This document shows positions 22,201-34,979 of a stretch of DNA of 64,000 nt, piece after piece. The notes below the pieces were generated by a model. That model had not been told where the DNA came from and searched no databases. It saw nothing but the letters and a program-made list of their open reading frames with translations. Position numbers and translations under genes: made by a program. Location of the stretch: positions 310,001-374,000 of the forward strand of contig PDUO01000046.1 of NCBI GenBank assembly GCA_003008705.1, read 5' to 3'. Positions within the stretch are counted from its first letter, which is position 1; every line of letters starts with the position of its first letter. The stretch is from Pezicula radicicola (taxonomy: Eukaryota > Ascomycota > Leotiomycetes > Helotiales > Dermateaceae).

Positions 22201-25200
22201 AATCGCGCTTGGGCTGAGAGGCTGGATTGGGCCGTACGCCCCAAATGAAAACGAAGCCTCTTTATCGCTACACCGAGTTCCCAATTCCCAAAGCGATTAC
22301 GAGAACCGGTTCTTTCGCAAGCAAACATTTTTTGGTCGGGCTGCATCTGAGCTGAAGATTCCGCCCAGTCAGCCTGACGAGCCTCTGAATCAACTTAAGC
22401 TCACATTTATATATTCAGGCCCTGGGTTCTAACTTGGTGGATGTCGCATCGGGGCGCCCCAAGTCTCGCTTGTGTCTCGGCAACTGGCAAAGCTACGCTG
22501 GGGGCCCCTCCTGAACCCCCTGAAGCAATGCTTCGACAACGGTATCATGGGTTGGGAACTTCCGTTGCACTTGGTATAAAACTGCCAATTTTTGTTGAAA
22601 TCTGCTTTGAATGCGGTACTGTAATGGTGATCCTGTTGTAGATGAGGCAGAACTCAAATACCACACTTTTGCTGGCGTTCAAACTTCAGCCCCCCCCCGG
22701 GGCACCTTTTGGCTTGAGAGTCAGGTGATTCGTCGACCACATGCCATTTTTTTTATTCCGTACGGGACAACCAATCTGACGGAACTGTATCCATGGAACT
22801 TCAACGGCGGTCGCAAATTCGTCCTGGTTCTAGCCGCCACAAGCCACAAATACTAGATAAAACCCAGAAGGATGAATATTATCCCTCTGCTGACTTGAAA
22901 AAAAAAAGGGAAAAGGGGGAGTCGAGTAAGACGGTGAGAGCAGCAAGGCAAGAAATAGTAAAGAGAGAGGGGATGTTAGGGTTGGTTGGTTGGTGGTTGA
23001 AAAAGAGAATCGGCCAGCCTTGTCTTTTTCTTCACCGAATCATAGTTTCCCGTAGACAGTTCTGTGGCTCAGAGTAACTTCGTACGTCGTGATCCTTCTC
23101 CACCTTTGGCAAAACCATCTGATGATTCTTGCTCGTCTCCAATGAGTGCTCGTTGCCTTATCAAGGCGGTGAGTGGCCTGACGATCAGGTCCCCCCCTTG
23201 TGACTTGCACCATTTCCCTTTTGGCCCTCGCAGCAAGCACACCTTACCTACCACCTTACACCCTTACCGTCGGCGTCTTGATCGCGAGGTGCGCCTGGCA
23301 GATGTCGTGCCGGCAGTGAAGCATTGCATCTGTTAGCTCTGCAGAGTTTTTGTTATTTTTAATTTTTTTTCATTTAAAAAAAAAAAGGGTATGGGCGCTG
23401 GGAGGTTGGCTGGTAAAATGTAGATAGTGGTTTTCTGTTAGCTACCAGCACCAGTACGAAAAAGATGCGACGGTGCCATGTCCATATATCAGATTTTAGG
23501 CTTGTTGCCCACGGACCTCAATGATCTGACCATGTCCCACAGCCTCTCCAAGGCATGCCACAGGGAGGCTGGGAGGCGCGTACCGTATGGTATGGTTCTC
23601 CGTATTTGTGTCTTAGTCATATTGAATACTGTGGAACAAGGTGGGAATCGCTTCTACGCCGGTAGAACAAGACTGTAATGAATGAATGAAGACATGGCCG
23701 ACTCGGGGCTTCAATCGACGAGGCTCTGGTCATGATTAATATCGAGGTTGGTGGCCGATGCAAATACGAAGAGGTCTTCTAAGTGAGTTGTCGTCGTCCC
23801 AAAGTCAAAAAAATATGACGTTAGACGTGTCTTCGCGGGCTATGAATGAACGTCGATTCAGGGTTGACTCTAGTAAAATAGTGGCTGCAGCAGGCGCATG
23901 GATGGTGTGAGCCTAGGCCTCTTCCTGCCGGGACTTGAGAGCTTCTTGAAAGGGCTGCAAGGGTAACAGGGGGGGGTCATGCTGCACTGCTGCAGGCGAA
24001 ATCTGGAAAAGAGGGTCTTAAAAATAAATAGGGTGGAGCATTGGAGTGCAGGCGCCCAGTCGGTGACTTCTTGCAGGAAATTGTTTGGTTTTGAAATTTT
24101 AAAATATTAATTCTTGCCTCTCTGCTGAGGAGGTCCCGTCTGGGGCTGGCTGGCTGGCTGCTGCAGCGCGCTGCTTCCTCCAAGCGGGATGGATGGGGGG
24201 ACAACGCCCTGAAACGAAACGGTCCTCTCCAGTACGTATCATTTTTCTGTAACATAATAGCAAATAGGCCAGTTTTCTATGCCATGCCCTTATTTGCAAC
24301 ACTTTAAGCTGGCTTGGGGGAGGTGGATGTCGTCAGGTCTTTATTTAACGTATCATACCGACACGGGACTGCGATTACCTTATAATTTATGAAAGAGGTC
24401 TTGAAACATTGGGCTTTTTTGCGCTTTGTTTTTTCCATAGTTCGTTTTCTGGTATTCGTACGAGTCCTGCGCCTTACCCCTGACTTTTGGCCCCAAGTCT
24501 GCAAGTCTGCCAGCCGGCGCCTGCTGCTGCTGTAGGTACATGATGAGAGTGAGGTACGAATTACTGTTGGGAAAAGTGTCCAGTTACGGGAGATGAAATG
24601 AGGAATCAGACTCAAGTATCTTTAGGGGGGTCATCCTGTAAGCACTGGCTTCGAATGATGGCATCCAAGAATCTCCATGAACTCTGCCGGCTCCTGCGGG
24701 AGTAGACTTTGACCACTCATGCGTGCAGATGGCGGGCAAGACTGAACGGGATTTCATACGAGAAAGAGGGCGTTCTGTGGACGACGAGCATGTGAGCTAT
24801 GTCGTCGTCGCATCCTAGACGCAGCTGTTTCTTGTCCAATAATGGAGCTGGCCGGCCTCAACGTCTTGCATTCAAAACAAGGTGCTCGCATGATCATTAT
24901 TGTCGATCGTGCAACTCCTCAGATATGGCGTGGTCCAAGGTTGGATCCAATCGGGGTTTTGTCTTGATTGCTATTATGTATGGGCGAGAAGGAGGAGGAG
25001 GAGGCAGAAAGAAAGAAACGATGGGATGGGCGGGGTGGTTGTCGTCCTTTGGGTTTACATTTACATGTAGCCCGCCTCCTCACACTCAACGGAATAATAA
25101 TGCTTGCTACCTTGCTACCTTGCTACCTTGCTACCTTGTTACCTTGCTTTGTGGGCATCAGTAGTGCGGGCGGTAGGCATTCATGCACCTCTATACGTGA

Positions 25201-25611
25201 GATGTCGTCGTGTAATTATGTGCCTTTTCTGGCCCTTTTCATGCTAAAAAATGCTCTGTCCATCGATAATCGCTGTTCAAATTTCGCCTATATCGCATTC
25301 CTTGGTTGGTCCAATCTGCCTCGTAGATCGCGGAAGGCACTTCCCCTACTCATCTCGTTAGCCGGTTAGCGCCACGCTAACTACCACGCTACTGGCCGAC
25401 GCCCTTGCAGCCGAACTGTTTATATAGGTATCGAGCTGCTCTCCTGAGAAAAAAATAATTCCTCCCATCATCAACCCACGCGCTCTGCTCTTCCACCCCG
25501 TGAATATCAGTCCACGCCTGTCTCATCAGATATTCATTCCGCCTCCATCTCATCAGCACTACTTGACATCCTTTGATCACATTCCCTCCCCTTACCATTA
25601 CATCCGCCAGA
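22201..25611. other. Intergenic region and long leader of the PH-domain gene
   Basis: Base composition rises above the AT-rich block. Many short ORFs overlap on both strands without features. Homopolymer runs (C9 near 22691, A-runs near 22900 and 23380) and the pyrimidine-rich stretch before 25612 suit a long promoter/5' UTR. No gene is supported. Confidence 0.5.
25106..25147. repeat. 8-bp tandem repeat
   Basis: About five copies of CCTTGCTA head to tail, the last with one change. Confidence 0.9.
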
Positions 25612-27478
25612 ATGTCTGAAGTACAGAAACCAGTTGAGGAGCCTGTTGTTGCTCCCACCTCGACAGAGGCCCCAGCTGCCGCAGTTGAGCCAACAACAGA
25701 GACCACCACTGAGACTCCAGCTGCTGAACCAGCAACTGAGAGCGCTCCAGCAACCACTGAGCCAGCTACTGAGGCCGCCGCCGCTGAGGAGCCAGCCAAG
25801 GAGGAGGTCAAGCCAGTCGAGGAGGGCGTTCTTGGATACAAGGGACCAGGACTTCTCAAGTAAGTTTTAACTACCACAACTCCTGCAATACGTCACCGCT
25901 CCAGACTGCAATGTCGTCGTATACGCCTGCCTATCCTTTCAGGGGTTTCGTTTCTTGGACGCGACGGGGATATATGCGAGCCTCGCCTGCGCAACTCGCA
26001 TATACTAGTTACGCACGCTAGACAACCCCGCAAATAATACATTCGATCTGCAACTAACGTAATACCCCCTAGGTCATTCATCTTCCAAAAGAAGTTCTTC
26101 TGGTTCGGCACCGAGCCCGTTGAGCAGAAGAGCCTGAGCAGCTACCTTCGCGGTGAGAAGCCAGAGTTTGCCAACCACAACGCAGCATGGGCTGCCCACA
26201 CCGGAAAGGGACTCTTGTTCTTCAGCAAGAAGCAGGCAGAGAAGACCCCAGCTGGCATCATCAACTTGGTACGTGCGAAATCCATCAATTCCATTGAACA
26301 ATCGCTAACGGTCTCTGTCTACAGTCCGAAGCTAAGGACCTCACTGAAGATGGTACCGTTGACTTCCACTTCACCATTGGTGGCCACAAGCACACCTTCC
26401 AAGCAACCACTCTTGCCGATCGTGATAACTGGGTCGCACAATTGAAGGCAAAGATCGCTGAGGCTGTTGAGGCTGCTCCAGCTGTCAAGGAGTCTGAGGC
26501 ATACAAGTCCACTCACTCTTCATTGAGCAAGCCAGTTATCGCTGTTGTCCCTCCGAAGACTGAGGCTAAGGAGGAGAAGAAAGAAGAGAAGCCTGAGGAC
26601 AAGGCTGAAAATAAAGAGGAGAAGGCCGAAAAGAAGGAGGAGAAGAAAGAAGAGAAGGCTGAGAAGAAGGAGGAGAAGTCTGCACGCAAGTCTCGCAGTG
26701 CTTCTCGCAAGCGCACATCCAGTATGTTACTCCATGCACTCAATTTCCTGTTCAATACTAACATTGCGCAGTCTTTGGCAACATCTTCCCCAAGAAGGAG
26801 GAGGAGAAGAAGGAGGCCGCCAAGGAGGAGGCTGCTCCAGCTGAGGCAGCTCCCACCGCCACTGAGCCAGCTGCTGAGGGTGCTGCTGCCGCTCCTGCTG
26901 AGGCATCCACTGAGACCCCCGCTGCTGAGGCCGCCACCGAGACCAAGCCAGAGGAGAAGCCGAAGACCGTCAAGCGCTCCAGCATCTTTGGCAATCTCTC
27001 ATTCAACAAGAAGGAGAAGAAGCCTGAGTCCGATGCTCCAGTCGTTCCAGCAAAGGACGAGCCAGCAACCACCGAGCCAATCACTGAGAACGCTCCAGTC
27101 ATCCCAGCCGTTGAGTCCACCGAGCCTCTCGCTGCCGGCACTGCCTCTCCAGCTGCCGCCGCAGCTGAGTCCGCTCCAGTAACCAACGGTGCTGATGTTG
27201 AGACTCCTCCCGCCAACAAGCGCAAGAGCTCCCTCCCATTCGGCTTCGGAACCAAGAAGGAGAAGGTTACCTCCGAGGACGAGTCTGAGAAGCCAAAGTC
27301 CCCATTCGCCAAGCTCCGCCAGACCGTCCGTGGCAAGAAGGAGGAGAAGAAGGAAGAGAAGGCTGAGTCCAAGGAGGACAAGACTGAGGAGACCCCAGCT
27401 GCTTCCAACGAGCCAGAGGTTGTTTCCGAGCCCACTCCCGCAGCCACCTCCACACCCCAGGTCGCTGCCACCGCATAA
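25612..27478 (+). CDS. PH-domain protein with Ala/Glu/Lys-rich tail (PH_6-like)
   Basis: Exons 25612-25859, 26073-26268, 26325-26721 and 26772-27478 give 515 residues. The N-terminal 80 residues are a Glu/Pro/Ala/Thr-rich disordered segment. A PH-like domain covers about residues 84-195 (SFIFQKKFFWFGTEPVEQKS, HTGKGLLFFSKK, DFHFTIGGHKHTFQATT, DRDNWVAQLKAKI), so membrane-phosphoinositide or protein binding is likely. A Lys/Glu-rich stretch follows. Then four short basic motifs recur, each followed by KKE: SSIFGNIF, SSIFGNLSF, SSLPFGFG and PFAKLRQTVRG. Fungal proteins of this type have been linked with meiosis-upregulated genes in yeast, but the role here is not shown. The ATG in the context CCAGAATGTCT opens the conserved N-terminus; codons further upstream in frame are in the leader. 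Confidence 0.9.
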
Positions 27479-29190
27479 ATTTGAAGCCGGCCCTTCTGTG
27501 ATGGAATGTCTTCATTGTCTTTGGGAACGGTTTTCCTTGAAATACCCCAGAATGTTTGTTTTGTTGTTGATGTTTTGATACCACTCTCTTTTTTGCATTA
27601 GTCATTGGTTGCGTCGCGGTTGCATTTCTGCTGCGTATTGATACCCTATACCCAGACTATCTTTTCCGCCATCATGTGCCACTAGGGCAACCTGTCAGAT
27701 TAATAACTAATAAAAGTCTCTTATGTTTGCGCAGCTTAACCAAATGTCTCTATCTCTTGCTCACTTTGATTGTGATTCTGATGTACGTAAGTGATACTTG
27801 TCTCATCTGGCATGAAGTCCATGTGGGCGCTAAATTATGCGCAGGACCTATACTAGCTCTAGTGGCTTGGAGCTTTCGAGTCCTGTCTCAAAATTGCAGC
27901 AGTAGAGTGAGTACTTGTTGAAGCAAGTCTGGGCTCTCGAATGCACAAAATCATCTCCATAAGTCTTTGTTCCAAGAACTTCACCATGTGACGTCCAAGG
28001 GATAGTCACGTCACCGAGTGAGTGTCTTCACAATCAGTCGATGGGGGGCAAAGTCAATTGAGGTAATATTTCATGAGTCTTGTCTTTGTTTATCAGTATA
28101 AAGGTTTTGCATAGGTGGGTGTTGATGGAGGGAGGCAAGGTAAGGTAGGTTTCTTTGTTTCTTGGCGGGATAAGACGCAATGAGGATGCTAATGAAGGTT
28201 GCTAGTAGTTTGGCAATTATTTTCTATGGGATTAGAATTGGTTGGGCTTTTTGTTTTTGTTCTAGGATGAGGTATTGTGCTCTTCTTTCCTTTCTTCTAT
28301 CTTTCTACCTAATTCAAGTTCTATTTTCCGGGTCCTGAATCCTCCTTCCCTCTTTCTGTCCAATCCTCTACCTTTCGCTATCTCGATGCTCATGGCCAGG
28401 CCCGAATGAATTCCCATGTCGGGATTGGATTTGGTGCTTTTTCCCTTTGTTGGTTTCGCTTTGGTTGTTTTCGGTGTTGGAATTTGGTTGGGGGTTTTTT
28501 GGAGTTGGAGTTTTTGTTGAGTCGAGTGGAGTTCTTTGTTTGGTAGTGTTTTTGATGGGAAGGATGAGGATGGGGCGTCTTTGTTTGGGGTTGAGGTTTA
28601 AAGAGGTTGCTTCGCTCGGTCGGCGAGGATGGGTATAGATCGTTTGGGTTTCTGTGGCAGAGGAGGAGCGGAGATGTTGGGATGGAGGTGGTTGAAGTGC
28701 TTGAGTTGGTTTCCTGGTTGTTGTTTTTTTTCTTGTTGTAGGCTAGGGTTTAATGGATAAGATCTAGGAGGTGGAATTCGTAGCTGAGGGGTAATGTATA
28801 TGTTTTCATGTCCGCGGATCGTGGGGAACTGGGCATGAGAAGATAGATGACTAGTTTGGCTTCTGGTATCTTGTTCGTTCGGGCTTGGGGGAGGAAGTTA
28901 CGTGGCTTATGGTAATAAAGAGGTGGTCTTGGTCTTGAGGGTTTGCTTAAGCGCGATGGGGATACATTGAACGTACTGATCTTCGTCTGTCTTTGGGATG
29001 TTGTGGGTGATGGTCGGTTGTAGCGTGGTGGGTGAGGGGTGATTCTTTCTCGATTGTAGAGTAGGATACAAGGTAGTGAGAGTAGCTGATGAGAGGAATA
29101 GGAAGGCTATTAGGTACAAACATGATGCTAGGTGTCTAACGTTGAGGAGTGGCTGAGCCATAAATTGAGACGAATAACGACGGTTTTAAC
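27479..29190. other. Intergenic, no gene supported
   Basis: The 3' flank of the PH-domain gene, then G/T-rich sequence. Short ORFs (28447-28638, 28907-29161 minus) carry no features. Confidence 0.5.
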
Positions 29191-29575
29191 GTGTTGCTTG
29201 CGTTTGTTGGTCTTGTGTGGGGGCACGATTTGGGGAAATGTGTCAGGCTCCAGGATGGCGATTGTTGTTGCAGACCCAATGTTGGCGTCGGTTATATAGA
29301 GGAATGATTGGGGATTGCGATTGAGAACTTGGTATCAGAGGGAGATGAGAGGAGAGCATCAGCGCGTTGCTCGTCTTCGGTCTTCTTGTGTCTTGCGTGG
29401 GCACGACTTAGGAATGCTTTCAAGCTCTAGGCGGTTGTCATTACGGACCTGATGTTAATGTTCGTTCAAAACAGAGGAATGACTAAGGATTAGGATTCTG
29501 GGCTGGCATGGAAATGAGAGAGCATCATCGTGTTGCTCGTTCTTGATGATCTTGTGTATTGTATAGGTAGGACTG
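29191..29575. repeat. Diverged tandem repeat, unit about 170 bp
   Basis: Copy 1 begins near 29191, copy 2 near 29364 and a partial copy 3 near 29530. In order, each full copy holds GTGTTGCTYG, TCTTGTG-GGGCACGA, a CAGGCTCCAGG or CAAGCTCTAGG stretch, AGAGGAATGA, and GAGAGCATCA. Divergence is moderate. Confidence 0.7.
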
Positions 29576-29849
29576 AAGAAGGCAATTGTTGCATGAAAGA
29601 CTTGCCTAGATTTATTTCGCAAATAGGTTATTGCTCTAAACCATCAACTATCTGTATTCTCTAGCCCACATCTCTTGTATGTCTTTTATTGTTCCTATTC
29701 GTCTAACGGTCCATGTCCTCCGCTATTCTTATCCTCGCCGGCCCTTGTACCAACCATATCCATAGCATCTAGCCTACGTCTTCTCTTATGCTCTCTCTTC
29801 TCTTATGACGACATTCGTGAAAGTAATTCGGTGGTGGTATGGTTGTGTT

Positions 29850-30510
29850 CTGGACTCGTGCTTTCTGTCTTCTCCATTTGTAATCCGTCATCGTGTCTCC
29901 TGACGTCGTTCCTCTTCCCTGACTGCTTCCTGACTTTGGCTATGCTAATTCTGATGCTGTGGTTCTTTTGCTTTTGCAACACCTACATACCTTACAATGA
30001 TCCGCCTTCATACGCTAACGCTTTGATTGATTTGATACGAATCGAAGAAGCGTCTGGGTGTGGCTTTGCCAGCTCGATGGTCTTGTCGTTGGGTATGCTT
30101 GGTAGCTGGCTCTTTGCATAGCGGGATGGCAACAGTATGTTCTTTGGTGGGGGCTTTTGTGTGTCGAAGTGCTTTGAGTCTATAAGTTCATATTTTGTGG
30201 CTTCTTCCTCAATGTCTGTTTCTCCTGGCCTCGTTGCTCTTGTATAACTGTCGCCTGACCATGCTCATTCTAGTATTGCTTGTGCTTTATCTTCTACTCT
30301 TGCCACTCCTTGTAACCCGTGACGATCCGCCTTGACGTGCTAGCTTATTAATTAGTCTGGTCTTCTCGGATTCAGGCGCTATACGGCGTCTAATCTCGAC
30401 TTGTCATCTCGTTGGTCTTCTCGCGAGGTATGCTTGGAAACTAGCTTCTTGTACAGCTAAATAGTAGGTTCTTCGGCGGGGAAATTAGGTGCTGAAATGC
30501 TTCGAATTCG
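29850..30510. repeat. Diverged direct duplication, offset about 325-335 bp
   Basis: The left copy ends near 30180 and the right copy near 30510. Matching marks are GATCCGCCTT (29999 and 30324), GCGTCT (about 30051 and 30386), GGTATGCTTGG (about 30089 and 30428), GTTCTTYGGYGGGG, and GTGCTTTGAG/ATGCTTCGAA. An ORF across the left copy (29675-30121) starts without ATG and is not called. Confidence 0.6.
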
Positions 30511-30913
30511 TGCGTCTGTGAAATGGAATTGCCTTTCGGGAAGCTCTCGTCGCGTAATTATGCTGACACAGGAGCATATATTAGTCGTAATCTCTTAGCA
30601 AAGACCACAGCCTGGACACTCTCATGGCACTTACAATGCGTTCTGGTGATGCAAATGTAAAGCTGTTGGCTGTCGGTTCTGCGTTGTGTATGATGTGGTT
30701 GGATGGAGGCTGCTCGTTGACTAGCAAAGATGTCAGGAGATCTGGCAGCCTACGATGATATTTCGGGAAGCCCCAACTCTGTCGATAGGACTTATCGCTC
30801 ACTGCTGAAGATGGCCTTCAAAATATGCTGACTATGACGATGGTGTGTATCGTAGGTGAATCTTGGAATCGAAGTGGCTGCTCCTCACTGTTAGCTTTTA
30901 CCGTGCCTCTGGC

Positions 30914-31054
30914 TACCGCACGAATTGGGTTATAAGAGATCATTTTGAATATGGCAAGTGAGTTACCTAGATCAGCTGAATTACCCAAGTCGGTCTCTTA
31001 TGTCTGAGTAGATAGTTATTAAAAATGATTTCTCATAAACTAATTCGTACGGTA
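30914..31054. mobile_element. MITE, copy 1 (mariner-like TA-flanked family)
   Basis: A 141-bp element with inverted repeats of about 35 bp. The left end reads TACCGCACGAATTGGGTTAT and continues AAGAGATCATTTTGAA. The right end is its complement with a few changes. Both ends begin at a TA dinucleotide, as expected of a Tc1/mariner-type target-site duplication. The interior holds AGTGAGTTACCTAGATCAG and CTGAATTACCCAAGTCGG, units of the window's minisatellite motif. It has no coding capacity. Confidence 0.85.
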
Positions 31055-31363
31055 TGCACGTGGACTGCCGAGGAGCGACGACAAGATGTAATACTTTAGT
31101 AGGGAACAGGGAGCCCCTAACGGAATTAGAGGAATTTAGGACACAGAATTGCAGTATGAACATCAAATGCGGACAGCAGGCAGCAGGGGCCGCAGAAAAT
31201 TTCAAATGAGGCTAAGCTAGGAAACGAAAGAATCCCTCGAGACAATGGTTATTCTCATTCTTGGTCGACTGCCCATAAGCAATTGCATCATGGCTCCCTC
31301 TTTCTACCTCTCCCAGCTCCCAATATCTGTGTATTCATCCCGCCACCTCAGCGAAGCCTCAAT

Positions 31364-31666
31364 TCAGCTAGTCTTTGCATGGCCTCCGGAACTGTTAGCG
31401 TCCCCAGTGAACATAGCTTCCTTCATCTTCAGGTGACTTACAAGGGCGTCTTCCTGCATCTGCTCAACCTCTACTTGCATAAACGCTATCTCCACCGCGT
31501 CATCCAAAAACCATTTGTACCCTATATCCTCTTCCTCCTTAGTTAGACGTCCTTGTACACATGCTTCTAGGAAGCTCTCCGCTTTTCTGGTGTGAATAAC
31601 GACTCTATCTTCCAGCTCTTCTAATCTCCGAGCTATATTCTCCACAGTAGGAGTTGTTCGTGACAT
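31364..31666 (-). CDS. Small acidic helical protein, unknown
   Basis: 100 residues, ATG in good context (TTTAAAATGTC). The protein is rich in Glu/Lys/Leu with heptad-like spacing (IARRLEELEDRVV, VEVEQMQEDALVSHLKMKEA), so a coiled coil is likely. It resembles short helical proteins that accompany fungal regulatory genes, but I recognise no family. Length alone does not exclude chance. Confidence 0.5.
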   Translation of the reverse strand: MSRTTPTVENIARRLEELEDRVVIHTRKAESFLEACVQGRLTKEEEDIGYKWFLDDAVEIAFMQVEVEQMQEDALVSHLKMKEAMFTGDANSSGGHAKTS

Positions 31667-34600
31667 TTTAAATGGTGTGTCTTTGGGGTTCTCGTGTTGT
31701 GAGTGCGGGCTTGGTGGAGTTTGTTTGTGAAATGTGATGTTGAGTTTAATAATTTTGGTTATTATTGCAGTCGCGTGTTGTGGGTTGTAAGTTGTGAGTT
31801 GTGTTGATTTTGGCTGATGGTGTTTATTTTATGATGTCGTACCCCTACGCTCCGCCATCACCCGCATGCTCACTATCCATAATCTGCGTACCTTCAAGCA
31901 GCTGTCAGGAGAGGGAAAGTAGCTGAAGCATAGCATAATGTGAACTAAATTCACTTCTTCAATCTTCGAGTTTTTTTAATTGCATTATGGGTAACGGTCA
32001 CAATGATTTTGCCTAAGGTACCTAGGAATAGGGACTTTGGCATTGAGAGGAAGATGATAAGACCTGTCCCCATTTGGGTTCTCATCACACTGAGATTGTG
32101 TGTGAGTCTGCCTAAACAGATGCATTATGCCAACCTGCTAGAGCTCGGTTGACCATGTGAAAAATGGGCTTTTCTTGAAGTTGTTGTTCTAGTTTGACTG
32201 ACGCCGTGTCGTCAGATGATCGTTATATTCCAAACTTTCTTGAAGTACTTGATTCTTGCTGAGAAGCAGCATTACGCAGATAAAAAAGTAAGAGCTCATA
32301 AATTAATACTGGTCATGTCATTTGATTTGGATACACGTTGACTTGGGGAATAGTCACACTTGTTGTGGTGGCCGACCTGCTTGCGCAACAACGACTAAAC
32401 AAGGCTGCCGAAATTACGATGTCGACTACAGCTCAACAATAGCCTTGTTTTAACGAATAAAAATAGGTATAAGATAATATAACGGTTGCAGTCTTCGTGT
32501 AACTTTGAAATTTGGAAGACACTCAAGAGCATGCAGGCTTCTGATATATAACTCACCAAATGATTTGTTTGTATAAGCGTGTCTACAAACATAGGTAGGT
32601 ACTGGCCAGAAGCCACATCCAAAAGTTTGCCAATCTTAGTAAAGACAGAGACGAGTAGAATCTGAGGGCAAATAATAGCCATGCCAAGACCAGTGGAAAG
32701 TTGGCATTTTTATTTGCCTGTTTTTTGCGTAGGAAAATTATCTTTGCGCTCTTGTCCGTCGGAAGCGCACAGAAAATGTATGGTGATCTTTGACTTGACT
32801 ACACAGCAGAATAGTAAGAACCCACCCTCACTTTTTAAGAAGTCTCAATTAACACCCTATTAGATCCCATCTAAATTATTTAACAACAAATTTTTGCCAT
32901 CGTATTCGTCTAGCGGCCATCGTATTATCGCTAACCCTTTTAATGCCTAGGTAGGTATTTACAAATCACGAAGCGCCTACTAGGTAACGTCTCCAAGTCC
33001 AGGCTCAAAATACAAGACAAATGAAATTTGCTGCTCAGCTGTAACTTTCACTGATAATTTTTGTCTTATTTCTTAATTTGCCCCAAGAATGTACAATGGT
33101 GTTCGACCAAGGCGTCCGCGCTAGCAGGCTAGCGCCGTTGGAGATTAGGAAGTAGGAATGTTCAATGTTATTTTCCGAATAGCGTCAAATTGGCATGAGG
33201 AACTTAAGTAAAAATCCCTCCCATGTTGACATCAACAGCACCAAGATACGTTCTGGACACAGCCTCGGCCCTTTGGTATCATCCTCTTGTTCCACCTCAA
33301 CTTGTGAAACCCGTGTCTCCAATGTCCCCATGAATGAACCTCCGCCTGGTCTATAGATCCCCCGTCCTATGTACTTTGCCGTTGCGTTCTGTCGATCCCG
33401 CTGTATTGAGCTGTATTCTTGGTCTTTCTGTTTTGTTGCGCTTGTCTTCGTGTATCTTTTTTGTGGTTTCTGGCTTGAGAATATGTTAGCCAAAGATGGA
33501 TAGCTTAATGACAGAGGTCAACTGCATGAATAGTTCAAACCAAACAGCTTATAACATCCCAGAGTTATGGTCTCGTATGTAGCCTGTCCTTTTAGTATTG
33601 TGCCTCCTCCACGCCATATTCACCTTCCGTGTGCTTGTTACAGGACGTTCCATGAGTGAACAACTTTGTTGTGACATCTTGGTGTTGAGTTGCTCAAGTC
33701 TCGGTTTTCGTCGTTGGTACAGTCATGTTGATGAGCTGGCTTCCACATTTGAAGGTTCGTCTCACCCGTATTCAGCTTGTGATAGTGATTTATTTCGCCG
33801 AAGAAGCCCGGGGACGAGGGAAGAGTGTGGGGGGAATCTGCCATCGTCCCGATATTAGTACCCGTGATCTTGTCTGTGACAACCTCATAATAAGTCTCTC
33901 TTTGATGAATGGAGCCTTGAGTCTAGCACAGTCCTTGGCTATCTTGTGAAGATCGTCTGTTGTTGATTGCGCGTTGTCTGCTTATCTTCTGTCTGGATGT
34001 CTTGTGGGGATCCACATCATTTTACTGCTTCTTTGCCGTACTTGTTCGTAGTGCTATTTGGGAGTTGAACAAGTTGCAGATGATCAGCTTCAGCTCCATC
34101 TTCTGCGCAGTTAAGAGCAATGTCCTCAGAACCAGCGCTGGCAGTGGCACCAACCTTGTCATGAATGTACAAGGTTGAACTGTAGGCGTTTTCAAGTCTT
34201 GAACTCTGAATGACAGCCAATCCGCCTCATGCTGCAATAACAGTTAAAGATTTCACAAACGCAAAATAACAACGATATCCTTGCAGGTACGGCATTCCGT
34301 CCGTAGTTGGTGTTCTCATCTTACCACGCTAAACGTCTTGCCGCACACCCATCTCGACCATCACCCCTATCTCCTCAAATCCCTATGATCTCCATCGCAC
34401 ACCTTGACAAAACCACATATAATTGGTAACTTGCTAGTGGGCTGTCGATGTTCTGCAGCCTAAGATCTTCTGTGGTTTTCTCAGCCGTGTAGCTCTCCCA
34501 TAATCTAGAATCATCGTAGTGGCGTGCAATCACCGCCAAGGCTCACCCTTCCACCTTTTCTAACTCAAACGTCCGCAGAAACATCCCGATTTTCTATAGT

Positions 34601-34700
34601 TTTATTCTGGTACACTGAATCTTGATCATTTATTCGGGGCATAACTCGTCCTCCTCTGATAATTCCCTTCAGTCTTCTACCACGACTCCCTATCCCCAGT
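31667..34700. other. Intergenic, no gene supported
   Basis: ORFs here (32395-32682 minus, 33185-33493 minus, 33598-33858 plus, and others) lack domain features, and the one at 33185-33493 lacks an ATG. T/G-rich on the plus strand. Confidence 0.45.
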
Positions 34701-34979
34701 ATCTTCTACTTGAACTCACAACAAAAAGAAAAAGGATCTGCAACTTAGTGATTTTTCTGAAACCCAGAGAGCTGTGAGCGCATATTTAACCTCCTGTGTA
34801 AACTCTCCAAATTCCCTCTTCCATCTATTATCACCCAGTTCACAACTTAGGCCTTCCCTTACCCGTCATCCTCGTCGGTCCCAACCATGACTTATTTTTC
34901 TACGGATTCCCAAGGATTATTCTTTCTATTCTTGGATTAAAAGCAGCTTCATAAAACGCTGTTGTTAATAAGTCTCAAA

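Noticed and set aside
26545..27182. Arg/Leu/Pro-rich ORFs overlapping the PH-domain gene
   Set aside because: Frame-shifted shadows of the Lys/Glu/Ala-rich coding sequence.
29675..30121. 148-codon hydrophobic ORF
   Set aside because: It starts at TTG, spans one copy of a non-coding duplication, and the second copy does not keep the frame.
32395..32682. 95-codon minus ORF with a hydrophobic stretch
   Set aside because: It has an ATG but no family match I can name and no neighbouring exon; too weak to call.
33185..33493. 102-codon minus ORF
   Set aside because: Starts with TTG, no ATG, no domain.
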